A stretch of 64,000 nucleotides of DNA from Ehretia macrophylla (GCA_037974665.1 CM075765.1:59918247-59982246), one strand, 5' to 3'; counted from the first letter of the stretch, positions 46,801-59,389 are shown. The notes: generated by a model not told the origin, from the letters alone. Numbers and translations: made by a program.

Positions 46801-49426
46801 TTGAGTTGCTTAGAAAGCTCCCTCCTCTCATTGGCCAAGCCGCTTCTCTTTCATCTGTATTTGACTTTCATTTTTCAATTGATGAAATAAAGGTTGACGG
46901 GGACGAAGGTTAGAAATCGTCAATTGACTTCGATGCAGCTACAGATACCTACAAATGTTTTTGCCAAGAATAACTCCATTGCGTATTGAGACTAAGTTGA
47001 GTTTGAGACGAGGAATTCAATATGCTAGGATCCCCAATTCCTTCTTTTCAGTAGGCTGTCTAGAAGAGCTTGTTCTCTGGGGTTTCATAAAGTGAAGTTC
47101 TTTTCCACAACCTGACTCTTCCCGTCACCCTTCAACCAACTTTCGCCCCATCTTCTTTCTTTTGGGTTGGGAAAGATGAGAGTAGGTATTCCTTCTCCTC
47201 TTGCCGATGGTTTGAGAGTTGCATTGGTGTGACACTAATTTACTGATATTCGAGTGCTTGAGTTTCACTCATGTTATACCTTTGGCCCAGTTGTTGGATA
47301 ATCGATAGTTGCTGTCGGATTTCCCAATGTTTTAGCAGCTAAACTGATTGCCCGATCCGATATAGTAGCACTGGCTGTCTTAGACGGGGACTTCCTCTTT
47401 CTCATGCCCATATTAGATTAGAGAGTTTCTATGTTCCGTAATCTGTAAATGAAGATATAGTGGCTTACATGCCTATTTCTGCTCTTGGAACAGCGGGTTC
47501 ACTTGTTCCCTATCTAGTCAATTGGGCTATCGATCCTGAGCCGATCGGTAAGGGAAAGTTTCTTGTAGCCCCATTTTCTTCTGTCTTCCCTAACTGGGGC
47601 ATGAGCCTAAATGGACTGACTAGCATATGAAAATCTTGTCTATAAGGTTTCAATCACTCTAGTGGTAGTTGCTTTTTCCTACGCTGGCTTCAATCAATAC
47701 ATTACATTGCTCGCTCCTTCCCTGGGGATCAAAATATTCTTAAGAAGGGTTCCATCTTGAACTCCGAGTGCTTCCTAAGGAGATCAGGTTAGGGTTGGTA
47801 TGGTCATCTACTGTTATACCCAAATCAATTCCATTAATTCATGGCGTAGACAGATCAGGGTCGAAATCCTCTATGGGGCTTGTCCCTCTAATCACTAACA
47901 GACGGCTAGTGCCAGATCTGAGTTCGAGCATGGACAGTTGGAAAAAGGGCTGATTGGAGAATCTCTAGCAGCTCTTGCATCTGACTTTGAGACCTCAACT
48001 GGCTTTCTTTTGTTGTTTGATGGGCATATTGAATGTTTAAATCATTTAGCTATGGTTTTCCTCTCGTACCCAATAGATTGGCTTGCTTTCGTGCCTAACA
48101 GCAATTTGAACTCAAGAATAAGGCGAGTCCCTTTGATTTGATGCTGCTAACCTCGATGCGGCTATGCTGCTTGCTCTCCCTCTCAGCTTCATGTCCCTTC
48201 CCGCAAGTGCTACTCTGCCTTATTTTCCTCCGGAGACCATTCTTTACTTGAACCCGACCTAAAAGGGAAGATTAGCCCCTGCCTTCTCTAAAAGCTTCTC
48301 TGATTCCGTTGACATGAACAAAAGCGTAGTCGGGCAATAAGCAGTTGAACTAATGGCCTTGAACGAACCGACCTGAACTAAAAAGGAATAGTTGGATTTC
48401 CAGCCATAGTTATTCATAGTTGGTCAGCCCCCCACGGCACGGCTTCTCATTTTCCATGAATGTGTCTCCCTCTCTACTTATATGAGTTTGACCCGCCTTT
48501 GACTTTGCTTGCTTCTTCTTTCCTATGAGCCATTCTACAACCTTACTTTTTTGGAAGGTCGGTGGGACATGGGAGCCTCAGCTCATGCATTGGTTTACCG
48601 AAATCACCTCCGCTCTCCCACTTCCTTCTATTTAAAAGGCGAGTAGCCTTTAAACAAAAAAGCCCTAAGAGGGCTCTTATTTATATATTACATACATAAG
48701 CCCTAAAGTAGGTAGCCCCGAAAGCTGAACTCACCAACTTGTTAGGAGTGTTTTGGCTCTATCTTATTAGTAAAACGCTAACACCCTATCTATAGTAAGA
48801 GGCCTTTTCAATAAGGCTCACGTAGGGGCACTCACCTTTTTTGGCTCCCTTCGCTCCACTAGCCTTGATTGGCGAATGGAAAACTACCAAAGTGCGTCTG
48901 GTGGTATCGTATATAAGATCACGGCTGCATTTAGGCATGATCTTTGTAATGTAGTTCAGCGCCTCTACCACCTATCTATCCCCAATCAACTTACTCCTCT
49001 TCTTTTGACTAACCGGGGAAGATCAAAGACTTTAATCAATGTGAGATTCCTTAATGCCTCACTGAATAATCAACTAGAATTATCCAGGGCCGACCCACTC
49101 CCATCATTAAACACATTACCGATCGCCTCAACCGTAAAGGAATATTAAGTTGCATTTGACTAAGATCAGGACCTCCCAATGCCATCCATTATATCAAGTC
49201 TATCTATTCTACCCTAAGCTCTGTTAGAATGGGCCCGAGCGCATCTTTTTTTTTTCCACTTTGACTTCGCACTCACAGAGCAATAATGATGATGAAGCAT
49301 CCAAGTAGAATCATGGTGTAGGTGAAAGGCCTCAAAGTGAAGTCGTTGTAACGGAAGCACCCCAAAAATGTCTGCCGATGAAACCCTTTCCCTCATTCTG
49401 GAACGAGGGCTACCAATCGTGGAAGA
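43807..49426. other. NUMT spacer, 5.6 kb, no gene recognised
   Basis: Many short frames (60-111 codons), most overlapping on opposite strands. None shows a motif of atp, cox, nad, rps, rpl, sdh, mat or ccm genes. No tRNA fold was found. This is ordinary for mitochondrial intergenic DNA of flowering plants. Confidence 0.4.
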
Positions 49427-49431
49427 ACGAG
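49427..49431. repeat. Target-site duplication of N2, left copy
   Basis: acgag before N2, repeated at 54384-54388 after it. Confidence 0.92.
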
Positions 49432-49947
49432 TGTAATACCTGAGCCTAACCATGCATTTATAAGTATTTATTTATATTTATTTCTTTCGTTATTTTTGGA
49501 AAATGTGCATTTGTGATTATTTGCCTGCATTTAATCTATTCTTAATTGTCTTACTATTTAAAAATCAGTTGGTATTACGATTAATAGTAACCTATTATTA
49601 GGTGTTCTTATAGCATGAATTAACATTAAGCTTAAGGTCATTACAAGGATGTAAAGCTCCATATCATGACCAAGTAAGACTTTTCAGCAGCTTACAAGAG
49701 TACGGGTTATTTCCTTTAAGTTTTCTGGCCATTTCGGCTATTTTCCCGATTTTAGGGTGTTTTGATCCGAAAATAGGGTTTCACTTCGGGGCCAAGTATA
49801 AGAAAATTGGGATCCCACCGCGAAAAAGGGGCATATGCCATTGTGTTTCTTTTAACTTGTACTACATAATGGCGAAGTTTGGCAAAATTGCATCCCGACA
49901 TGAAAATACGAAAATTGGCCTAAAATTGCATGCGAGTCACGTGGACG

Positions 49948-50060
49948 GACACATGTCACACATGCGTGGACATGCCATGCATGCGTGACACATAGGGAGA
50001 CACATGTTACACATGCGTGGATATGCCACGCATGAGAGACACATGGCGGGACACATGTTC
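49948..50060 (+). repeat. 51-bp tandem repeat in N2 U3
   Basis: Units start with GACACATGT at 49948, 49999 and 50050 (partial). They contain CATGCGTGGACATGCCA-type words that are themselves partly palindromic. Placement just upstream of the TATA box suggests a promoter or enhancer role. Confidence 0.8.
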
Positions 50061-50083
50061 CCCCTCCGTCAGCCTTGAAAACC

Positions 50084-50107
50084 TATATAAAGGGGTCACT
50101 TGACCCC
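50084..50107 (+). promoter_or_regulatory. TATA box and adjoining palindrome in N2 LTR
   Basis: TATATAAA followed at once by a 7-bp-stem inverted repeat, GGGGTCACTTGACCCC. The arrangement is conserved in the 3' LTR (52917-52940), although upstream bases differ there. It is the best promoter candidate in the window. Confidence 0.6.
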
Positions 50108-51572
50108 CAGAAATCAAACAGGTAGACACTTTTCTCTAGCCCGATTCCACTAAATTATATCGATTCAGTTAGTTAATGTTCTAAAGGTTTCAAAATCGGT
50201 CTGAATCTTCTCTAATTTTCGGCATTTTGAGGTGAGGAAACTTTTGAAAAACTCATGCTTATTTGAGTTAATTCATTTATGGTACAAGTTAGTTTTTAAT
50301 TTATAAGTTGTAAATATAGACAAGCTTGACTGTGAGGATTTTATTGTTTTACTTATTTATGGTATCTACATGTTAATATATCCCTGTTATGCTTAAATTC
50401 GTCCAGTTAAATGCTAATATGATCTGCCCAAATATTTTCAAAAAATGTTAAATATATTATTTGCATGTCGTCATAATGCCCAATTTATACTTGGAAATTG
50501 CTTTCTTATAGCCGTTATTTTGCCGAAATAATACTCTGAATTGCCAAGAAAATGTTTATTACTTGCTTGGACAACCACTTTAGTTGATTCCTATATGATA
50601 TGTTGTGTATTCTATGACTACTTGTGCATGCATGTGTGCTCTTGAAATTGGGGGTTGAAACCTCAGGCCCTATATCTTGCACGAACGTCGGGCGGCATAG
50701 GGCTTGCCGGTGCTCCCGTGTCTATCATAGACCTATTCCCTCTCCCGCTTGGCGATCTCCACCCTCGGAGAGTTGGGTCGTAGATTTTGGATACAATCCG
50801 AAGTATCCACTTGGGAGCGATAAGAAGTTGGAATTGTGATCAAGGCTGGCTACCTCGTGAAATAATCGACTTGTTCCTACTCTCGCTTAGTACCACCCTC
50901 GGATTGTAGTATCCTACTCTCGCTTGGCATTCTATCCTCGGAGAGTAGGCTGATATGTGATGTGGGTATATGCCACTAAATGTGATTATTATTGCAATAT
51001 AAATTGATTATCTATCTAAAAATTATTACCATTACTCGATATGTGACTTGAATCGTAATATATGTGACTTGAATAATAATTTCTACTTGTTATATGTATC
51101 TTATGTGAATAATTTGTTATACTACCATACGTGAATAGCATCATGATTTGCAAAAGAGACCGACCAGAAATGTTTTCAAAACTCTTCTATTTCATCCTCA
51201 CTAAGCTTTCCTAGAGCTCACCCTCTTTTCTCCCCCCAGTGCAGGTGCAGCTTAGCTTGAAATGGAAATTGACTTTGAATGTTTACCTGCTCAAAGCCTT
51301 TTGCTATCATAATTGGATCCAAGTTGTAAAAGTTAGAATTTGTTGTATTAATTTTGGGAAAAAAAGTAGCTGTGCTGAAGCAGTTTGTATGATAGTCAGG
51401 TAATTATCAGATGTCAAATGTTGTAACACCCTTTTGTACTGGAATTATTGTATAAAGGCTTGTTATTGAATAATTCTTTATTTATTGTTCCTTCTTATAG
51501 AAAGTTATGAACTCGCAAAATAAACGCAGACTTTGACCTAGTCTTGAGAAGCGCCGGGTTGGGGTCGTTACA

Positions 51573-52245
51573 GGTGGTATCAAAGCTTAGATAGCTCATA
51601 AGCCGAGATAGGATCTTCGAACAGTGGGTAGTTGTCTTTTAAGGATATGTGTTTGACATAATCATATGTGCTCAATGTGCTTATTTGTTAAGTATGAATC
51701 TAGTTTCTATAAGTTGCATGTTTAATTGTACTGAAGTTATTAATTATATACATGCATTACCCGTAAAATGGTAAGTAGTTCCCTTCCCTGAAAGCGTCAG
51801 CTAGTAACGGATCTTCTCAAATGCAAATCAACCGTAGAATGAATAGTTGATCGGTGGTTTGTGGTAGTCTGGAAATAGTGTTCAATACTCGGCGCTTGAT
51901 CGACCGTTGGTATCTTTTTTCATATCTTCACTCGAAATTCTTGGAATTCTTAACTAGTATTTTCTTTGGACATCTTACTTATTGGATTTCTGAAGATTAG
52001 TGTTTATTTGGCATTCATATTACCTTTATTTGGCGTCTATATTGCTTTTATTTGGCATTAGGGATTTCTTGGTATTTTCACGTGGTATTCCTGTATGGTG
52101 TTCTTTGGTATTCTCATCCAAGTATTACTATTCGAGGCTCATATTTGGAAATCTTACTTGGCATCCAATATTTAATCTCGCGTAGTGGATCGGAGGTACT
52201 GAAGAAGTAAATTCCGAGAGCGCAATTTTTATAAGGGGAGGAGGA
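51573..52245 (+). other. N2 interior: primer site, leader hairpin, GGTATT array, PPT
   Basis: Primer site TGGTATCAAAGC at 51575-51586 (one change from the initiator-Met complement). Leader hairpin at 51603-51620 with a bulged T in the same place as in N1. A GGTATTCT/GGCATT array covers about 51900-52165. The 18-nt inverted repeat is at 52210-52227 (AATTCCGAGAGCGCAATT, one C-C mismatch), followed by 18 nt including AAGGGGAGGAGGA. No gene. Confidence 0.85.
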
Positions 52246-54383
52246 TGTAATACTTGAGCCCGACCATGCATTTTCAAATATTTATTTATATTTACTTCTT
52301 TCGTTATTTTTGGAAAATGTGTCTTTGTGACTATTTGTCTACATTTAATCTATACTTAATTGTCTTACTCTTTAAAAATCAATTGGTATTACAATTAATA
52401 GTAACCTATTATTAGGTGTTCTTATAGCATGAATTAACATTAAGCTTAAGGTCGTTAAAAGGATATAAAGCTCCATATCATGACCAAGTAAGACTTTTCA
52501 GCTGCTTACAAGAGTATGGGTGATTTCCTTTAATTTTTCGGGCCATTTCGGCTATTTTTCCCATTTTAGGGGTTGTTGATTCGAAAAGGGGTTTCACTTC
52601 GGGGCCAATTATATGAAAATCGAGATCCCGCCGCGAAAAACAGGCATACGACATTGGATATCTTTTAACTTGTACTACATAATGGTGAAGTTTGGGAAAA
52701 TTATATCCCGACCTGAAAATACGAAAATCGGGGCACCTGCGCACAAAACGGGCAAAAAATGAAATATTGGTGTCACTCTCGGGGAGTGTCACACTTGCGT
52801 GGACATGCCACGCATGCGTGACACGTAGGGGGACACGTTTCAAACATTTGTGGACATGCCACGCATATGAGACACGTGGCGGGACACGTGTTCCTCCTGC
52901 GTCAGCTTTGAAAACTTATATAAAGGGGTCACTTGACCCCCTGAAATCAAATAGGCAGACATTTTTCTCTGGCCTGGTTTCACTAAATTATATCGATTTA
53001 GTTAGTTAACGTTCTGAAAGTTTCAAAATCGGTCTAAATCTTCTCTAATTTTCAATATTTTGAGGTGAGGAGACTTTTGAAAAGCTCATGCTTATTTGAG
53101 TTAATTCACATATGGTACAAGTTAGTTATTAATTTATAAGTTGTAAATATTGACAAGCTTGACTGTGTGGTTTTATTATTTTACATATTTATGGTATCAA
53201 CATGTTAGTATATCCCTGTTATGCTTAAATTTGTCCAGTTAATTGCTAAAATGTGCTGCCCAAATATTTTCAAAAATTGTTAAATAAATTATTTGCATGC
53301 CGTCATAATGCCCAATTCATACTTGAAAATTGCTTTCTTATAGCTGTTATTCTACCAAAATAATACTCTGCCAAGAAAATGTTTACTACTTGCCGGGACA
53401 ATCTCTTTAGTTGAACACCATATGATCTGCTGTGTATTCTATGACTACTTGTGCATGCCTATGTGCTCTTAAAATTAGGGATTGCAACCTCAGGCCCAAT
53501 AGCTTGTACGAACGTCGGGCGGCATAGGGCTTAGCGGTGCTTCCGTGTCTATCGTGGACCCATTCCCTTACCCGCTTGGCGATCTCCACCCTCGGGGAGT
53601 TGGGTCGTAGATTTTGGATACAATACGGAGTATCCACTTGGGAGAGATAGTAAGTTGCAATTGTGATCAAGGTTGGCCACCTCATGAAATAATCGACTTG
53701 TTCCTACTCTCACTTGGTAACCCTAAAAAAGTAGTGTCCTACTCTCGCTTGACATTCCACCCTCGGAGAGTAGACTGATATGTGATGTGGGTATATTCCA
53801 CTAAATGTGATTATTATTGCAATATAAATTGATTATCTATCTAAAAATTATTATCGTTACTCGATATGTGACTTGAATAGTAATTTCTACTTGTTATATG
53901 TATCTTATGTGAATAATTTGTTATACTACCATATGTGAATAGCATCATGATTTGCAAAAGAGACCGACCATAAATGTTTTCAAAACTCTTCTATTTTATC
54001 CTCACTGAGCTTTACCAGAGTTCACCCTCTTTTCTCCTCCTAGTACAGGTGCAACTTAGCTTGAAATGAAAATTGACTTTGAATGTTTACCTACTCGATG
54101 CCTCTTGTTGTCGTAGTTGGATCCAAGTTGTAAAAATTAGAATTTGTTGTATTAATTTCGGGAAGAAGGGTAGCTGTATTGAAACCTCAGTTTGTATGAT
54201 AGCCGGGTAGTTATCATACCTCAGATGTTGTAACACCCTTTTGTACTTAAATTATTATATAAAGGCTTGTTATTAAGTAATTCTTTATTTACTGTTCCTT
54301 TTAATAGAAAGTAATGAACTCGCAATGACGATAAACGCAGACTTTGACCTTGTTTTGAGAAGGGCCGGGTTGGGGTCGCTACA
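52246..54383 (+). repeat. 3' LTR of N2
   Basis: 2138 bp, several percent different from the 5' LTR by eye, with the TATA and palindrome region kept. It ends GTCGCTACA and is followed by acgag. Confidence 0.93.
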
Positions 54384-54388
54384 ACGAG

Positions 54389-55305
54389 CCTCACTCCTCC
54401 ATTGTGTTGACCAAGGACACAACCTGTGGATGCTTCCATTCCTGATAGATACATCAGTAGACCAAGCATGATTAAGGCAGGTGAGCATTTCCCGCTAACC
54501 AGAGGAATAATTTCAGAGAAACTTGGACCCGAAAAGTGTTTACAAGCTTGTTTGATAGAACAAGGTATGAAGTAACTTGACCGATAGGGAGAGGCTGGAT
54601 AAAATTCAGCTCGACTGATAAGGAGAGGAAGGTAGATGCTCGACCTATAGGGAGATGGTGGATGCTACAGTAAGAAAAAAAATCGGTTTCTTAAGGCTTC
54701 AAACTACTAGTCATTACGACTACTATGAACGAAAACTAAGGAAGTCATTTTCCTTTTAAGGTGATCTTGTTTTGATTGATATGCCTGCCGAGAATGAGGA
54801 AGGTTTTTAAACATGGCGTAAAATAAATCAAATAGATTCTAGTCTGGCCATCACTCTATGTTCGTAGAATTGGTGGCTTAGTTTGCCTCGCTTCTTGTCT
54901 TCAGGCTAGGGTCGCTGCAAGTGCTTGTGTTCGATGTAAGGGATCGCTTTTGCCCATATTGCTTTGACTGCCAGGCTTCTTGTTCCAGCCAAGTTCTCCC
55001 TTTGTCTCATGGTGTGTACAAAGTGATGGATCTTGTTATGGATCGTGCCCACGAGGAAGTGCTTCCAATCCCTGCCTACCTGCCTACCCGGACTTCTTCC
55101 TGTGGAGTGAATGATTTGTTTCACCCTTGATAGAAGCACTAGACTTGTACATCTGCATGTCTGCTTGTTTGGGCTATCAGTTGTGCTCGACGCTTGTTTC
55201 AATTGACTGAATCAAGAACTAGCCTAAAGGCTGCATTCCTAATAAGTAAGCTGAGTTTTTCCCTTGATAGAAGGACTCGGTGAAAGTCTTTAAATTTGAA
55301 TTTCT
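54389..55305. other. NUMT spacer downstream of rrn5, with repeat copy B
   Basis: Continues the mitochondrial sequence cut by N2. Copy B of the dispersed repeat lies at 54563-54660. A 98-codon minus-strand frame at 54906-55202 resembles nothing known to me. Confidence 0.5.
54563..54660 (+). repeat. Dispersed mitochondrial repeat, copy B
   Basis: Contains GGTATGAAGTAACTTGACCG and GGTAGATGCTCGACCTATAG with an intervening GATAAGGAGAGGA-type unit, like copies A, C and D. Confidence 0.7.
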
Positions 55306-55423
55306 TCACTGGGCTTGGACTATGTCACCCGAACAATCTCAATACATATGGCGCAAGATGATTCCACATCTCGAGGTCAGAATGGGATTGGGTGTTTTCA
55401 CGTCTCACTGTTGTGCCCGATTT
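55306..55423 (-). rRNA. rrn5: Mitochondrial 5S rRNA, NUMT copy
   Basis: A 118-nt match on the minus strand to the plant mitochondrial 5S RNA of the large ribosomal subunit. Plus-strand landmarks are GGGCTTGGACTATGTC, CATATGGCGCAAGATGATTC and GGGTGTTTTCACGTCTCAC. It lies downstream of rrn18 on the same strand, the usual rrn18-rrn5 order of flowering plants. Several substitutions are visible against the common sequence as I know it, for example ATCGGGTG has become ATTGGGTG on this strand, again C-to-T. The copy is probably not functional. Confidence 0.93.
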
Positions 55424-55526
55424 GTCTGGATTTTCGATTGATGAACAAGATGATAAACAAGAAGGAAAATGGAACTATTGGATTTTTTGACTCGCCTCCG
55501 GCTACTTGTCCTTTGGACCAAAAGCC
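55424..55526. other. Spacer between rrn5 and the trnF-like sequence
   Basis: About 100 bp with no recognisable gene; part of the 212-bp rrn18-rrn5 spacer. Confidence 0.5.
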
Positions 55527-55600
55527 TGCTAAGAAATGGATTCGAACCACACAAGGATTTTCAGTCCTTTGTTCTAACCAGTTGAAGCAAGCTAGCCCCT
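55527..55600 (-). pseudogene. trnF: tRNA-Phe(GAA)-like sequence between rrn18 and rrn5
   Basis: Minus strand shows a D-arm-like CAACTGGTTAGAAC, a perfect anticodon arm AAGGA-CTGAAAA-TCCTT with anticodon GAA, and a T loop in GGTTCGAATCC. These match the native plant mitochondrial trnF. The variable region is about four bases short, and the acceptor 5' arm is disrupted and does not pair cleanly with TCTTAGC. It is therefore a broken trnF or a tRNA-like processing element; I favour the first. Confidence 0.55.
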
Positions 55601-55635
55601 TATTGGTTAGGGGAAGAGGGAATTTTTATCGCAAA

Positions 55636-55651
55636 GCATTCAATCCAGCCA

Positions 55652-55685
<34 letters not shown>

Positions 55686-57480
55686 CCGCAGTCGAAGACC
55701 CCACCATGGTATGCGCCAATAAGATCACCAAAAGCCTTTGTGGCACTAGTGTGACACATAAGTCATGGGTGATCATTGGTTCGATGCTTCAGGAAAAACC
55801 AATTCGTAAGGTGTGACGGGCAGTCTGTACAGGGCTCGGGTACATATTCACCACAGCATGCTGATCTGCGAATTCTAGCAATTCCAACTTCATGTTCCCG
55901 AGTTGCAAAGCCCAATCCGAACTGAGGCAAGCTTTTCGGATTTGCTCCGCCTTACAGCCTTGCTTCCCATTTTAATTGCCAATGTAGCCCATGTGTGGCC
56001 AGCCCATAAGGGCCATGTGGACTTGATGTCATCCCCACCTTCCTCCAGTATATCACTGGCAGTACTTCGTGAGTGTGACACGCACCTTTTTGTTTGTTTC
56101 GGAGCCGTTTTGGCTGGGCGTACTAAACACACTACGTACCACACCACTGGGCGGCTCACCTAAATGCTGAGTCTTCTTATTAGTAAAGTGTGCTAGTTGC
56201 AATCAAAAAAGAGTGCTAACTAGAAATCAAAAGGCGCAGGCTACCTTCTTACTGACAACACAACTACGTGCTGGCACTAAATTAGCTACGTTGGCACGTC
56301 ACTCGGCTCCTCGGCTTACTTCGGTTGCAAAGACTTTTTCCTTAGGTGCATGTTTCAGCAACACAAAACAAAGGTTTCATTCGTTATAGGACTTAACCAA
56401 AGTTCTCATGACCAGAGCTAACGACAGCCATGCAGCACCTGTATGAAAGTCAGTACCATCTCGTTAAGGACAGGTTTTTTTTGTTCATATGTCAAGGGCT
56501 GGTAAGGTTTTGCGCATTGTATCGAATTAAACCACATGTTCCACTACATGAGTAGGCCCCCGTCAATTCCTTTGAGTTTCGGTCTTGCGATCGTACTCCC
56601 CAGGATGAGTGTTTCATGCTTTAGCTGGGCCCCTGATCCACATAGACCAAAGGCGAACACTCATCGTTTACAGCATCGACTACTAGGGTATCTAATCTTG
56701 TTCACTCCCCCCCATGCTTTCGTACCCCAGCGTCGGTAGGGACCTAGAGTGCTGCCTTCGCTTTTGGCGTTCCTTTGTAGATCTGCGAATTTTACCCCTA
56801 CACATGAAATTCGACTCTCCTTTATCTCACTCAAGTGAATTGGTTTCGATAGTATTTTGCTAGTTTTTGGCGACTTGCACTTTCAACCTGATTCACTGCC
56901 TACGTGCCCTTTATGCCCAGTCATTCCGAAGAACACTTGCACCCCCCGTCTTACCGCGGTTGCTGGTACAGAGTTAGCCAGGGCTTCTTCCTCGAGCCCT
57001 ATCATGATCGCTCACTGACGAAACGGCTTTACAAACGGCATTGCCCTTTTTCACTCACGCAATATTGGTGGATCAGGCTTTTGCCTATTGTCCAAGATTC
57101 CCCACTGCTGCCCCCCGTGGGAGTCCGGGCCGTGTCTAAGTCCCAGTGTGGCTGATCATCTGAAAATACCAGCAAAGCATCATTGGCTTGGTTAGCCTTT
57201 ACCTGACCAACTACCTAATACTACGCAATCTCATCAAATACCGCTTTTTAGCTTTCTTCTGGATTTGGCCCAAACTATTTGGTAGATTCCCACGCGTTAC
57301 ACACTCGTCCGCCACTTTATTCTCAACTTTTCTCACCTCCTGGGCGAGAGAAGCTACCTTTAGCTAGGAGCCTCTATTTCTTCTGCCTAACTCCCTGAAA
57401 ACAACATTCGACTTGCATGTGTTAAGCATATAGCTAGCGTTTCTTCTGAGCCAGGATCAAACTCTAATTTTCAGTATGAT
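55636..57480 (-). rRNA. rrn18: Mitochondrial 18S (small subunit) rRNA, NUMT copy
   Basis: About 1845 nt on the minus strand, full length from the 5' region (plus-strand complement TTCTGAGCCAGGATCAAACT at 57440) to the 3' end (TACGGCTACCTTGTTACGAC at 55661, CAATCCAGCCACAGG before it). The sequence is of plant mitochondrial, not plastid or nuclear, type, as shown by the long V1 and V9-side segments and the adjacent rrn5. It is roughly 50-100 nt shorter than usual, through small deletions. Many changes from the conserved sequence remove CG, for example CGCGTAGACC on the complement now reads ACATAGACC, which fits methylation decay in the nucleus. In mitochondria it forms the small ribosomal subunit; this copy would not. 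Confidence 0.96.
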
Positions 57481-59389
57481 TAGGCCCTACAGTGGTAGAA
57501 CTTGGTGAATCGGGCGTACTATTTCCCAACCTTCTGTGAACTTTTCTTCTCTTATGAGTTTCGCTACTTTGTTGAGTTTAGTGATTGATATAGTTTAGAG
57601 TCTCAAGTAATCTACTCGTGGAGTGCTAGTGGTATAGTAGTTGTGTGGTAGTTGAGGCTCTGCCCGTTCTTCTTCAGTAAAACCGAGCCCAACTATTGAT
57701 TACGCCAAACATAGCTTTAGAGGCTCTTACTAGATAGGGCGGCAAAATAGAAGTCTCACTACTAGCTTTTAGTCTTAAGCAGGCAACGGCGGTAAGGAAT
57801 AAATGTTCTACTAGACTATCATCCATTTCATTAGGACAACACTTGCTTAGTGTTTTTCTAGCTTGATTGCGAAGCATGGTTTGGAAAGGTCAGCTGATAG
57901 ACGGTCTATCTTAATTCAAGCCTATTCCTTTGTGGCTGGGCCCAGTGCTTAACGTTAGCTTGCCTCTATATATGAAAGGTAAGCCAGCCGTATAAGCTCA
58001 TCAACTTGCCTTAACGCACCCTTACTAAATAGGTCCGGACTTGCATACAGTATCACTTGCCTAACAGCTGCCAAAACCGGAAGCTTTAATGTTGACGGGC
58101 TTATTATCTCCATTCTAAATAGGGAAAATCAGAGAGGTTGACGGGCTTACCTCGAGTAGTCACTAACCGTTGTACCTTCTCTTCTGCTTATACCATTTCT
58201 TTGTGAATGCTTTGCTTTGCTCTTTGGTGCGCTACTTTTGCTAGCAACTAGCTTCTGATTCTCCTTAAGGCATCGTGTTGAGTAGGGATTGGAATAGAAA
58301 CTCTATTTTTGGGCTGAATGTTGCTGGACTCTACTCCATTCCCTGGGCTCGCTCTGCTCTATGCCTAATGCTTCAACTCAATCACTTGCATAGAGGGATT
58401 TGGCCTACAAACTACAGGCTCGGGTTGGGGAACGGTATCCATTGCCTGCTGCCTCATCCCAATAATACGTGTTTATCAAATACCCGTGCACGCGTGGGCT
58501 CTCCATTTTTGTAGCTTCCCAAATTTCCCGCAATAAGCACAAGTGGTTCTGCCAAATAAAGTTGTAGTTGGTTTGTTTCGTATGATGATTGCTCACGAAC
58601 CCACCTTCACGACTCATTCCTTCGGCTCCTCTGTAATTTACGCTCTCAAATCCAATAACCTGCTATTCTACGATCGGACTTTCTTTGGTATGAAGAAGAC
58701 TCTTAAAACCAAATCCCATGTAAGAAATAAGGATAAAAGACAGACCCAAAAAAACTATACTCTAAAAATAATATACCATGAAGCCCTTTCCTGCCTTCTT
58801 TACCGGATAACCAGATATTGAAAAGAGACGATTCGATTGATTACAAACCTTCACAGAGTTATGAATGACAGGTATAAGTAGAAGATTCACCTCCGACTTG
58901 TGCTATCCATTCTAGTCTATTATGCCTAGGACTTTTTAGACTAAAGTTAAGTACTGCTTTATGGAATGCATCAGTTCACTTTATAACATCTACAAGCTAT
59001 CCCTTTTTTACTAAAAAGAAAAAAATGGGTAATAACTCAAATCTACAACATAATGCCCATACTACTCAGGTCACTACATATGCCCGTACATACTACCCAG
59101 GTGGTTATACCAATAACGACTAACTATCTTTCACGACATATACAGTTGACCCACGTTAGAGCGAGCGGCAGATCGAACATACCTTTATTTCTAGTCATAG
59201 CCCCCTACCAGTGAGTTGTCGTTTATCCAGTAGTTCCAGTAGCACGACGAGTAATTCCAGGAGCATCAGTCATTTTAGTATAAGAAGATGAAGTAGCAGT
59301 TTGAGATCCCTTCTATCTATCCCATTTCCATGGCGTAAAAGAAAAGAATATAGCCAGTTTCTCCTTCATCAAAATAGGTTGTTTACCAT
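57481..59389. other. NUMT spacer upstream of rrn18
   Basis: No trnfM was found directly upstream of rrn18, unlike some cereals. Frames of 67-92 codons at 57674-58821 have no recognised domain. Confidence 0.45.

Larger units (their letters stand above)
49432..51572 (+). repeat. 5' LTR of N2
   Basis: TGTAATACCTG to GTCGTTACA. From 49948 a 51-bp unit repeats twice with a third partial start at 50050. TATATAAA is at 50084-50091, directly followed by the inverted repeat GGGGTCACTTGACCCC (50092-50107). A segment at 50689-50823 resembles the N1 LTR segment at 15446-15580. Confidence 0.93.
49432..54383 (+). mobile_element. N2: small-interior non-autonomous LTR retrotransposon inside the NUMT
   Basis: A 4952-bp element: LTRs of 2141 and 2138 bp around a 673-bp non-coding interior, with duplication acgag. 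It has no gag or pol. LTRs differ clearly more than those of N1, so it is older. Its interior carries the same leader hairpin, GGTATT array and polypurine module as N1. Its presence inside the mitochondrial block shows that the block was nuclear before N2 moved. Confidence 0.93.
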
